This document shows, one piece after another, positions 6,229-11,669 of a DNA stretch of 11,669 nt (position 1 is its first letter; every line of letters begins with the position of its first letter). Location: contig DAHVOH010000089.1 of assembly GCA_027318915.1 (NCBI GenBank), forward strand, positions 1 to 11,669, read 5' to 3'. The notes beneath the pieces were generated by a model that was not told where the DNA came from, searched no databases, and worked only from the letters and a program-made list of their open reading frames with translations. The translations under genes were made by a program, and so were the position numbers. This stretch comes from Clostridiales bacterium (GTDB taxonomy: Bacteria > Bacillota_E > Sulfobacillia > Sulfobacillales > JAIMBI01).

Positions 6229-6909
6229 CTAGGGCGACGAGCGCGGCACCTCTTTGAAAAGGACGTCGGTTCGGATCCCGAGGTGCCCATAGGGCACCGC
6301 CGTCCACGTGAACGCCGTCTCTTCGGCGCAGGGATAGACCGCCGCCCAGTCCGACGGGAGCAGCACATCGCGCACCCACGCCCATTGGGCTTGCTGCAGG
6401 CGATCTAAGGTCTCCGGAGCCGCGACGCCTTCGCTCACCAGGCGACTTTCCAGCGCCGTCAGTTCAGCCGGGTAGAATCCGGCCGCCTCCCGCACCGAGA
6501 CGGTCCGCCCGTTGTCCAGGCGCTGCACGATGAACCAAACGCCCGGGTCGTCGCGGACATCCTGACTCCCAAAGCGCACGCGGCCCCCGGTGAGGTACGC
6601 GGCCACGTCGCCCAGACAGGGACTGTTTTTGGACAGCACGCGCGTGGCGGTGCGGTCGATGCGACCGTCGGGATAAAGCCGCGGCAAGGCTTGCGCCAAC
6701 GCGATGCCGCCGCGGAACAGACCGTCGCAAGCGTGGCCGTGAAACTTCACCAGGTCGGTGAATTCGATGGTTTTGGTGCGCGACGCGTAGCGCCCATGGC
6801 TCGACTCCGTGTCCCACACCGAAAAGCGCGGCAACGGAGCGTCGGCGGCCCATGCCGGCCAATACCACGGAATCGACCCGTCTCGTCCCCCCTCTTCCCC
6901 GTGTGTCAT
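6229..6909 (-). CDS. FmdE-family (formylmethanofuran dehydrogenase subunit E-like) protein
   Basis: A 226-residue soluble protein. The FmdE signature is FHGHACDGLFRG at 56-67, containing H57, H59 and C61; the usual form is HGHxCPG, so the proline is replaced by Asp here. A second family-like block is SPCLGDVAAYLTGGRVRFGS at 96-115, with C98 before the DA/DV..LTG segment. C194 lies in a third cysteine-containing segment near the C-terminus. FmdE domains bind metal through the His/Cys residues and occur far outside methanogens, where their reactions are mostly unknown; methanofuran chemistry should not be assumed. The ATG at 6909 comes one base after the dsrE-like stop codon with no separate ribosome binding site, so the pair is translationally coupled. 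The first 45 residues are poorly conserved in character and an internal start is possible. Confidence 0.8.
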   Translation of the reverse strand: MTHGEEGGRDGSIPWYWPAWAADAPLPRFSVWDTESSHGRYASRTKTIEFTDLVKFHGHACDGLFRGGIALAQALPRLYPDGRIDRTATRVLSKNSPCLGDVAAYLTGGRVRFGSQDVRDDPGVWFIVQRLDNGRTVSVREAAGFYPAELTALESRLVSEGVAAPETLDRLQQAQWAWVRDVLLPSDWAAVYPCAEETAFTWTAVPYGHLGIRTDVLFKEVPRSSP

Positions 6910-6910
6910 G

Positions 6911-7261
6911 TTAAAACGTCATCACCGTGTAGCCCTCCCGGGCATAGCGGGAGAAGGCGTCCCGAGCAAACTCGGCCTGCACGCCCATTTCCGTCGCGGC
7001 ATCCCGCAATCCCCAGTCATGCAACTGATTGGCACAGCCGCCCACCAGAATGCCGTCGCGAATCAGCTCGTCAATCAGCCGGCCCAACTCTCCGTCGCGC
7101 TCTGCCAGCAGGCGCACTCCCTGGGTGAAGAGAAACACCTCCACCGCATCCACGCCGTTTTCCACCCGCGCATCGTACATCCGCTTGGCGACATGAAGAC
7201 CCGCCCCGGCCCGAGCCGGGTTGTCCGCTCCCGACAGCACCACCACCGCGATCTTCGTCAT
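6911..7261 (-). CDS. DsrE/DsrF-like family protein
   Basis: A 116-residue protein with the DsrE-like Rossmann-type fold pattern: MTKIAVVVLSGADNPARAGA opens with a beta strand and loop, then HVAKRMYD helix, VEVFLFTQGVRLL (strand plus helix), and ILVGGCANQLHDWGL at 71-85 with a single cysteine, C76. In DsrE and TusD the cysteine in this part of the fold carries persulfide sulfur, so C76 is a plausible sulfur-carrier site, although many family members have other or unknown roles. The start ATG 7261 has an excellent site (AAGGAGGA, GGAGG ending 6 nt before the codon). The fmdE-like gene follows one base after the stop. Pairing with an FmdE-like protein suggests the two act together; proximity to the ars locus is suggestive only. 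Confidence 0.87.
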   Translation of the reverse strand: MTKIAVVVLSGADNPARAGAGLHVAKRMYDARVENGVDAVEVFLFTQGVRLLAERDGELGRLIDELIRDGILVGGCANQLHDWGLRDAATEMGVQAEFARDAFSRYAREGYTVMTF

Positions 7262-7526
7262 GGGGCTCCTCCTTCATCTCCGGACCCTCTGCCTGACCGC
7301 CGCCGCGCACTCCGCACGGATAGGATGGACGTCCTCGGCAGGGGCTAGACCTTGGCCGCGCCCTCCCGCCCCGCTCGCTCCCCGCCCATCCGCCGCCAGC
7401 GCCCTGACCGCCCGCGATGCAGTCGGCGCGGCTGCGGGGACGGAGCGGCCATCTCGTCCCGCACGGCTCCGAGACAGCGGGTCACCGCGCCGGACGGCCC
7501 GTGGGCCGGATTCGAAACGACTCCGG

Positions 7527-7946
7527 TCAGCCGCCCGCCCGCCCCTCTCGTCCCCGCGAACCGATGTGAGCCTCGCCGGGGGCACCGACGGGTTCGGTGG
7601 CGGACCACGCCGCCGTCTCGTCCCCCACCGCGCAGCGATCCTCCACGCGGTGCGTTTTCAGCCACGCGACATCCTCCGGGTCTTCGGGCAGATCGCGGAT
7701 CTGCGCGGCCACGAGGGGGGGCAGGTCGGGCCGCAGGGCATAGTACATCCAATATTTCTGCCGCCGTTCCCGAACCAGGCCCGCCTGCTTCAGCCGACGG
7801 AGGTGCTGGGAAACGGCCGGCTGGCTGACGGGCAGGCGCTCCACCATCTCGCAGACGCAGGCTTCGCGCACGTTGAGCATGGCAAGGATGCGAAGGCGGA
7901 TGGGATCCCCCAGCGCTTTGTACAGCTCGGCCATCTCTTCGTACAA
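7527..7946 (-). CDS. arsR: ArsR/SmtB-family transcriptional repressor with an As(III)-type CVC site
   Basis: A 139-residue winged-helix protein. LYKALGDPIRLRILAML (8-24) is the classic first helices. ACVCEM (29-34) places C30 and C32 in the recognition-helix region, matching the ELCVCDL As(III)-binding motif of plasmid R773-type ArsR; a third nearby cysteine of that type is absent. VSQPAVSQHLRRLKQAGLV (40-58) is the DNA-recognition helix, followed by the wing KYWMYYAL. The C-terminal 50 residues are longer than usual and include C105. The start is taken as TTG 7946, because the perfect anti-Shine-Dalgarno match GAGGTGAT lies just before it; GTG 7955 and ATG 7934 are alternatives. It is divergent from arsB and should repress the locus until arsenite or antimonite binds. 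Confidence 0.92.
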   Translation of the reverse strand: MYEEMAELYKALGDPIRLRILAMLNVREACVCEMVERLPVSQPAVSQHLRRLKQAGLVRERRQKYWMYYALRPDLPPLVAAQIRDLPEDPEDVAWLKTHRVEDRCAVGDETAAWSATEPVGAPGEAHIGSRGREGRAGG

Positions 7947-7969
7947 CCCTATCACCTCATCGTGTTTTA

Positions 7970-7999
7970 CTTATACAGATTGGTGTGATACCGTGTCAA
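7970..7999 (-). promoter_or_regulatory. arsR promoter in the arsR-arsB divergent region
   Basis: On the minus strand a perfect TTGACA (7999-7994) is followed, after 18 nt, by TATAAG (7975-7970), 5 of 6 to the -10 consensus. Transcription would begin near 7963, giving a leader of under 20 nt that carries the GAGGTGAT site. The spacer and flanks contain an imperfect ATCAC...GTGAT dyad (7951-7989) that could be the ArsR operator. I see no equally good rightward promoter for arsB. Confidence 0.7.
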
Positions 8000-8031
8000 G
8001 CGGCACCCCACACGAGGAGGATCATCGTTCC

Positions 8032-9327
8032 ATGGTCCATGTCCTGGTTCCCGTGGCCCTGTTCGTGGCCGTCCTGGCTCTGGTGATCATCCAACCGCGC
8101 GGACTGTCCATCGGCTGGCCGGCGGCGGTGGGCGGCGGGCTGGCCGTTCTGCTGGGAGTGGTGTCCTGGACCGATGTGGTGACCGTCATCGCGATCGTCT
8201 GGGACGCGACGCTCACCTTCGTGGCCGTCATCCTCATCTCCCTGGTGCTGGATCGGGTGGGCGTCTTCGAATGGGCGGCGCTCCACATGGTGCGTCTGGC
8301 CCGCGGGCGCGGGCGCGCCCTCTTCGTGTACACGCTGCTCCTCGGCGCCGCCGTGGCGGCGCTGTTCGCCAACGACGGCGCCGCGCTCATTTTGACGCCC
8401 ATCGTCTATGAACAGGTGCAGGCGCTCAATTTCCGGCGCGAAGCCGTCCTCGCCTTCGTCATGGCGGGCGGCTTCATTGCCGACGCCACCTCGCTTCCGC
8501 TCGTGGTCAGCAATCTGGTCAACATCGTCTCGGCCGACTTCTTCCACATCGGGTTTGTGAGCTACGCGGCCGACATGGTGCCGGTGGACCTGGTGGCGTT
8601 GGCCGCCAGCATTGGAGCGCTCTGGCTGTTGTTTGGGCGCCGGCTGCCGACATCGATCCCGACCACCGGGCTTAAGGCCCCCGCCGACGCCATTCGCGAT
8701 CCACGCCTGTTTCGCTGGACCTGGCCGATTCTGGGTGCCCGGCTGGCCGGCTACCTGTTGACGGAGACGGCGCACCTGCCCGTCTCGCTGGTGGCGGGCT
8801 CGGCCGCGGTGGTGCTGCTGGTGCTGGCTCGAAAGAGTCCCGCCATAGAGATTCCTCGCTTGGTCCGGGAGGCGCCCTGGAAGGTGGTCGTCTTCTCCAT
8901 AGGCATGTACGTCGTGGTGTTTGGTCTCAAGAACGCCGGCCTCACCGCGCTCCTGGCGCACTCCATCGCCTGGGCGGCGTCCCGCGGGACCCTGGCCGGC
9001 ATTCTGTACACCGGCTATCTGGCCGCCGGTCTCTCCTCGGTCATGAACAACATGCCCACCGTGATGGTCAACGCGCTGGCCATCCGCGCGGCCGGGGTGC
9101 CGCCCCATGCGCTCGCCCTGCCGCTGGCCAACGTCATCGGCAGCGACTTGGGGCCGAAAATCACGCCGATCGGCTCGCTGGCCACGCTGCTGTGGCTGCA
9201 TGTCCTGGAGCGGCGCGGCATGCGCATCGGCTGGGGCTATTACATGCGTGTCGGCTTGGTGTTGACCATCCCGGTGCTGGCGGTGACACTGGGCGCGTTG
9301 GCCGGACTGCTGGCCTGGCGCGCGTAG
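8032..9327 (+). CDS. arsB: arsenite efflux pump ArsB
   Basis: A 431-residue inner-membrane protein, close to the roughly 430 residues usual for ArsB, with about 12 hydrophobic helices. ArsB exports As(OH)3/Sb(III) using the proton gradient. Family landmarks: ALFANDGAALILTPIV at 110-125, DATSLPLVVSNLVNIVSADF at 151-170, MNNMPTVM at 338-345, and IGSDLGPKITPIGSLATLLW at 369-388. All are typical of ArsB rather than of other ion-transporter-superfamily members. The ATG at 8032 follows AGGAGG by 11 nt, a little far; the frame is open upstream, but the arsR promoter and coding region lie there, so 8032 is the sensible start. It is divergent from arsR and 69 nt before the flavoprotein gene, which is probably cotranscribed. 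Confidence 0.95.
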   Translation: MVHVLVPVALFVAVLALVIIQPRGLSIGWPAAVGGGLAVLLGVVSWTDVVTVIAIVWDATLTFVAVILISLVLDRVGVFEWAALHMVRLARGRGRALFVYTLLLGAAVAALFANDGAALILTPIVYEQVQALNFRREAVLAFVMAGGFIADATSLPLVVSNLVNIVSADFFHIGFVSYAADMVPVDLVALAASIGALWLLFGRRLPTSIPTTGLKAPADAIRDPRLFRWTWPILGARLAGYLLTETAHLPVSLVAGSAAVVLLVLARKSPAIEIPRLVREAPWKVVVFSIGMYVVVFGLKNAGLTALLAHSIAWAASRGTLAGILYTGYLAAGLSSVMNNMPTVMVNALAIRAAGVPPHALALPLANVIGSDLGPKITPIGSLATLLWLHVLERRGMRIGWGYYMRVGLVLTIPVLAVTLGALAGLLAWRA

Positions 9328-9396
9328 CGCGGCCGGCGCCGCCGGCTCGGGTCGTGGACGGCGAGCTGTGAGACGATATCGAAACGAGGTGGACAC

Positions 9397-10746
9397 ATGA
9401 CCCACATCCTCATCATCGGCGGCAGCGACGCCGGCATCAGCGCCGCGCTCCGCGCCCGGGAATGGGACTCCTCCACGGACGTCACCCTGGTGCTCCGCGA
9501 CGACTATCCCAACTTCTCCATCTGCGGCCTGCCGTATTTCCTGAGCGGCGAGGTGCCCGACTGGCATCGCCTGGCGCACCGCAGCCGCGCCGAGCTGGAG
9601 GCGGCCGGCATCACCCTGCTTGGCGGCACGACGGCGACACGCCTTGACGCCGCCGGCCATCGCGTGGAGGTGCAGGACGATGTCGGCGCCCGCACCCTCC
9701 GCTATGACCGGTTGGTCATCGCCACCGGGGCCGAACCGGTGCGGCCGCCGCTGCCCGGCCTGGATGCGCCGGGCGTCTTTCTCCTGCACCACATGGGCCA
9801 GGGGCTGGCGCTGGCGGAGTACCTGGAGCGGCGGCGGCCGGCGCGCGCCGTCGTCATAGGGGCGGGCTACATCGGCTGCGAGATGGTGGACGCCCTGTCG
9901 CGCCGGGGCCTTCAGGTGACGGTCATGGAACAGGCCCCGGCCGTGCTGCCGACGGTGGATCCGGCACTGGGGCAGATTCTTGGCCGCCGGATGGCCGAGC
10001 GCGGCGTGGAGGTGCTGTGCGGAACGCCGGTGGCCCGCATCGAGCGGCGCCATTCCCTGGTGGTGGTCACCCGGGACGGGCAAGAGCGCGAGGCCGATCT
10101 GGTGCTGGTCGCGGCCGGCGTGCGGCCCGCGACCGCGCTGGCGCGGCAGGCCGGAATGAGGCTGGGCGTTTTGGGCGCCATCCCCGTCACGCCCACCATG
10201 GCCACGGACCTGCCCGACGTGTGGGCGGCCGGCGACTGCGTCGAAACCCGGCACGCCCTGCTGAACACACCCACGTATCTGCCCCTGGGAACGACGGCTC
10301 ACAAGCAGGGACGGGTGGCCGGGGAGAACGCCGCCGGCGGGGAGCGGGTGTTCGCCGGTTCGGTGGGCACGCAGGCCGTGCTCGTGTTCGACCTCGTCGC
10401 GGCCCGCACGGGTCTCCGCGACGCGGAGGCCGCCCGGGCCGGATGGGATCCGCGGACGAGCGAGCTGACCTGTTGGGACCACAAGGTCTATTACCCGGGA
10501 GCGGAGCCGCTCGTGACGCGCCTCACCGGTGATGAGCGCACCGGCCGGCTGCTGGGGCTCCAGCTTCTCGGCCATCGGAGCGGCGAGGTGGCCAAACGGG
10601 TGGACATTGCGGCGGTGGCTCTGCAGCAGGGGCTTTCCGTCGATGCGCTCTCCGACTTGGACCTGAGCTACACGCCGCCGCTCGGCAGCCCCTGGGATCC
10701 CCTCCAAATGGCGGCCCAGGATTGGAGCGCGACCCGCCGGATGTGA
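9397..10746 (+). CDS. FAD-dependent pyridine nucleotide-disulfide oxidoreductase (CoA-disulfide reductase/NADH oxidase-like)
   Basis: A 449-residue flavoprotein of the CoA-disulfide reductase, NADH oxidase and persulfide reductase group. The FAD-binding motif is IIGGSDAGISAA (6-17). A single redox cysteine, C43, sits in FSICGLPYFLSGE, the position of the active cysteine in this group, so it is not a two-cysteine glutathione-reductase-type enzyme. The NAD(P)H-binding motif is VIGAGYIGCE (153-162), and AAGDC (277-281) is the second FAD motif. The C-terminal dimerisation domain ends with LDLSYTPPLGSPWDPLQMAA (421-440), whose Tyr contributes to the active site in CoA-disulfide reductases. The start ATG 9397 has GAGGTGG upstream. 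Being directly downstream of arsB, it probably supports arsenic resistance, for instance by low-molecular-weight thiol or persulfide reduction; that role is inferred. Confidence 0.88.
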   Translation: MTHILIIGGSDAGISAALRAREWDSSTDVTLVLRDDYPNFSICGLPYFLSGEVPDWHRLAHRSRAELEAAGITLLGGTTATRLDAAGHRVEVQDDVGARTLRYDRLVIATGAEPVRPPLPGLDAPGVFLLHHMGQGLALAEYLERRRPARAVVIGAGYIGCEMVDALSRRGLQVTVMEQAPAVLPTVDPALGQILGRRMAERGVEVLCGTPVARIERRHSLVVVTRDGQEREADLVLVAAGVRPATALARQAGMRLGVLGAIPVTPTMATDLPDVWAAGDCVETRHALLNTPTYLPLGTTAHKQGRVAGENAAGGERVFAGSVGTQAVLVFDLVAARTGLRDAEAARAGWDPRTSELTCWDHKVYYPGAEPLVTRLTGDERTGRLLGLQLLGHRSGEVAKRVDIAAVALQQGLSVDALSDLDLSYTPPLGSPWDPLQMAAQDWSATRRM

Positions 10747-10989
10747 CGCGCGCTCCCCGCTGCGCCGCCGCCGACCGGCTCGCCCGGGTCGATTCCGGCG
10801 GGGGGAGACCGCGCCCGGCGGCCTCTCTGCCAACCGGCGGGCCCGCTTTCGCGCCGCGAGACTCGTGGGCCCGAACCGGCGCCGGCGGCCGGGCTTCCTC
10901 CGTCCGGGCATCGGCGCGGTGGGAGCCGTCGGTCCCGGGTCCATGGCGGGCGGCACCTCCCCGACCGCCTCTTGAGGGGCGCCACCCGG
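10747..10989. other. intergenic region, no gene seen
   Basis: This G+C-rich stretch follows the flavoprotein gene. Short palindromes are present, such as GCGGGCCCGC at 10837-10846, but none is a hairpin with a T run, so no terminator can be named. Open frames here lack ribosome binding sites and recognisable motifs. Confidence 0.55.
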
Positions 10990-11028
10990 TTTGACGGCCG
11001 ATCCCGAGAGCGTCATTCGACCGTCAAA
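10990..11028. repeat. inverted repeat upstream of the alcohol dehydrogenase gene, candidate operator
   Basis: TTTGACGGCCGA (10990-11001) and TCGACCGTCAAA (11017-11028) are reverse complements at 11 of 12 positions, separated by 15 nt. The arms are centred 27 nt apart. No T run follows on either strand, which argues against a terminator. The left arm contains TTGACG, a possible -35 box. A possible -10-like TAGCAT lies at 11069-11074, too far from TTGACG to pair with it. Confidence 0.5.
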
Positions 11029-11123
11029 ACTGCGCCGTCCGGCCCTGTCCGCCTCGTGGCCGCTCCGATAGCATGGGGGCGATGATGAATGCGTCCCGAG
11101 GACGGGATGGCCAGGAGGAGCGT

Positions 11124-11669
11124 ATGTACCAGGGCCTTCGCTATCATCTCCAACTGCCCCGGGTCGCCATGCAGCGGGCGCGCGCCGGGTGGGGAAAGCG
11201 CCTCGCCGTCGGATCGCTGCGGTGGGAGACCCTGCCCGATCCGGATCTCAAGGTGGCCGCGCCCTGGTTGGCGCTGGAACCGCGGATGAGCGGCATCTGT
11301 GGCTCCGACCTCGGTGTGTTGACCGGCCGCGCCTCGCCTTATCTGGCGCCGCTGACGTCATTTCCCGCCGTACTGGGACATGAGGTGGTGGCGGAGGTGC
11401 AAGGCTCCGCGGGACCATGGCCCCGCGGCACCCGCGTCGTGGTGGACCCGACCTTGGGCTGCCGCGCCCGCGGCCTGCCGCTGTGCTCCGCCTGCGCCGA
11501 GGGCCGCGACGACGGCTGCGAGCGGCGGGCCGACAGCAACCTCGGCCCCGGCCTCCTGCTGGAGCACGGGCACTTGAACGCGCTGCGACCACCCCTCCAG
11601 CTGTTCGGCGGCGGCGGCCCGGAAGGTGTCCGCCGCCCCCATCAGCACGCGGGCGCCCCGGGCGCGAAA
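11124..11669 (+). CDS. zinc-dependent alcohol dehydrogenase, N-terminal part only; reading frame runs into foreign sequence
   Basis: The ATG at 11124 has AGGAGG ending 6 bases before it. Residues 1 to about 146 are the GroES-like N-terminal domain of a medium-chain zinc dehydrogenase: MSGICGSDLGVLTG at 55-68 holds the catalytic-zinc cysteine C59, and VLGHEVV at 83-89 holds H86/E87. C113, C121, C124 and C132 are spaced like the four structural-zinc cysteines. After GPGLLL (141-146, to about 11561) the frame stays open to the window end but no longer resembles the family. The expected catalytic-site continuation and the Rossmann domain are absent. From that point the opposite strand encodes FtsY. 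The gene is therefore truncated, by rearrangement or by a chimeric join. The substrate of the enzyme cannot be told. Confidence 0.8.
   Translation, partial: MYQGLRYHLQLPRVAMQRARAGWGKRLAVGSLRWETLPDPDLKVAAPWLALEPRMSGICGSDLGVLTGRASPYLAPLTSFPAVLGHEVVAEVQGSAGPWPRGTRVVVDPTLGCRARGLPLCSACAEGRDDGCERRADSNLGPGLLLEHGHLNALRPPLQLFGGGGPEGVRRPHQHAGAPGAK
11541..11669 (-). pseudogene. ftsY: internal fragment of SRP receptor FtsY (GTPase domain), truncated at a junction
   Basis: Read on the minus strand from 11669, 43 codons match the SRP-type GTPase FtsY: RARGARVLMGAADTFRAAAA, then EQLEGW, then VPVLQQEAGAE. DTFRAAA-EQL is the highly conserved second GTPase motif of FtsY/Ffh, and the EGW..RV.VPV spacing favours FtsY. 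After GAE, where FtsY normally continues with a PAAV-like segment, the resemblance stops; the plus strand there is the alcohol dehydrogenase gene. The upstream part would lie beyond the window. FtsY is essential, so a copy lacking the rest of the GTPase domain cannot be the only one if the sequence is correct. Confidence 0.8.

Noticed and set aside
7873..8031. An upstream start for arsB inside arsR
   Set aside because: This would overlap arsR and its promoter. The ArsB family start fits the ATG at 8032.
10837..10846. The palindrome GCGGGCCCGC followed by TTT, as a terminator of the ars operon
   Set aside because: A perfect 10-nt palindrome leaves no room for a stable loop, and only three Ts follow. 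Such palindromes are common in DNA of this composition.
7996..11016. A very long open frame (about 1000 codons) on the minus strand
   Set aside because: It is antisense to arsB and the flavoprotein gene, both of which have clear family motifs. Its product is Arg/His/Gln/Gly-rich with no domain, as expected for an antisense frame in high-G+C DNA.
1..11669. CRISPR arrays, tRNA or rRNA genes, insertion sequences
   Set aside because: I saw no regularly spaced repeats, no tRNA-like cloverleaf or rRNA motifs, and no transposase-like protein or terminal inverted repeats.

Overview
The window is very G+C-rich bacterial DNA. Its Shine-Dalgarno sites are strong and Bacillota-like (AAGGAGG at 879-885, GAGGTGAT before arsR), and two promoters carry a perfect TTGACA box. 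A class I cyclic-di-GMP riboswitch, a caa3-type CtaG, a SCO protein and an ars locus are present. Together these suggest a high-G+C Bacillota, perhaps of the Sulfobacillus/Thermaerobacter kind. That placement is an inference from style and gene content, not from a marker gene.

Layout, left to right. (1) 1-348, minus: the N-terminal part of a GNAT acetyltransferase, cut by the window edge. (2) 663-1581, plus: a TTGACA promoter, a c-di-GMP-I (GEMM) riboswitch at 739-820, a hairpin that buries the ribosome binding site, and a small stand-alone EAL phosphodiesterase. This forms a compact feedback loop in which the second messenger is sensed by the leader of the gene that destroys it. (3) 5964-1607, minus: a four-gene operon of membrane protein A, a SCO-like copper protein fused to an Asp-box domain, CtaG, and membrane protein B. 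A and B are diverged paralogues, each with signs of an internal duplication. The operon probably serves copper delivery to, or assembly of, a haem-copper oxidase. (4) 5965-6228: an intergenic region with unusually strong dyads. (5) 7261-6229, minus: a DsrE-like protein followed one base later by an FmdE-like protein. (6) 7527-10746: a divergent arsenic locus with arsR leftward, and arsB plus a CoA-disulfide-reductase-like flavoprotein rightward. (7) 10747-11123: an intergenic region with a long inverted repeat. (8) 11124 to the end: the N-terminal third of a zinc alcohol dehydrogenase which, near 11541-11561, runs into a fragment of ftsY on the opposite strand. This is most likely a chimeric join or a rearrangement.

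The strongest biological signals are the c-di-GMP riboswitch/EAL circuit and the copper/oxidase operon bracketed by two paralogous, uncharacterised membrane proteins. The strongest data-quality warning is the ADH/FtsY junction at the right end.
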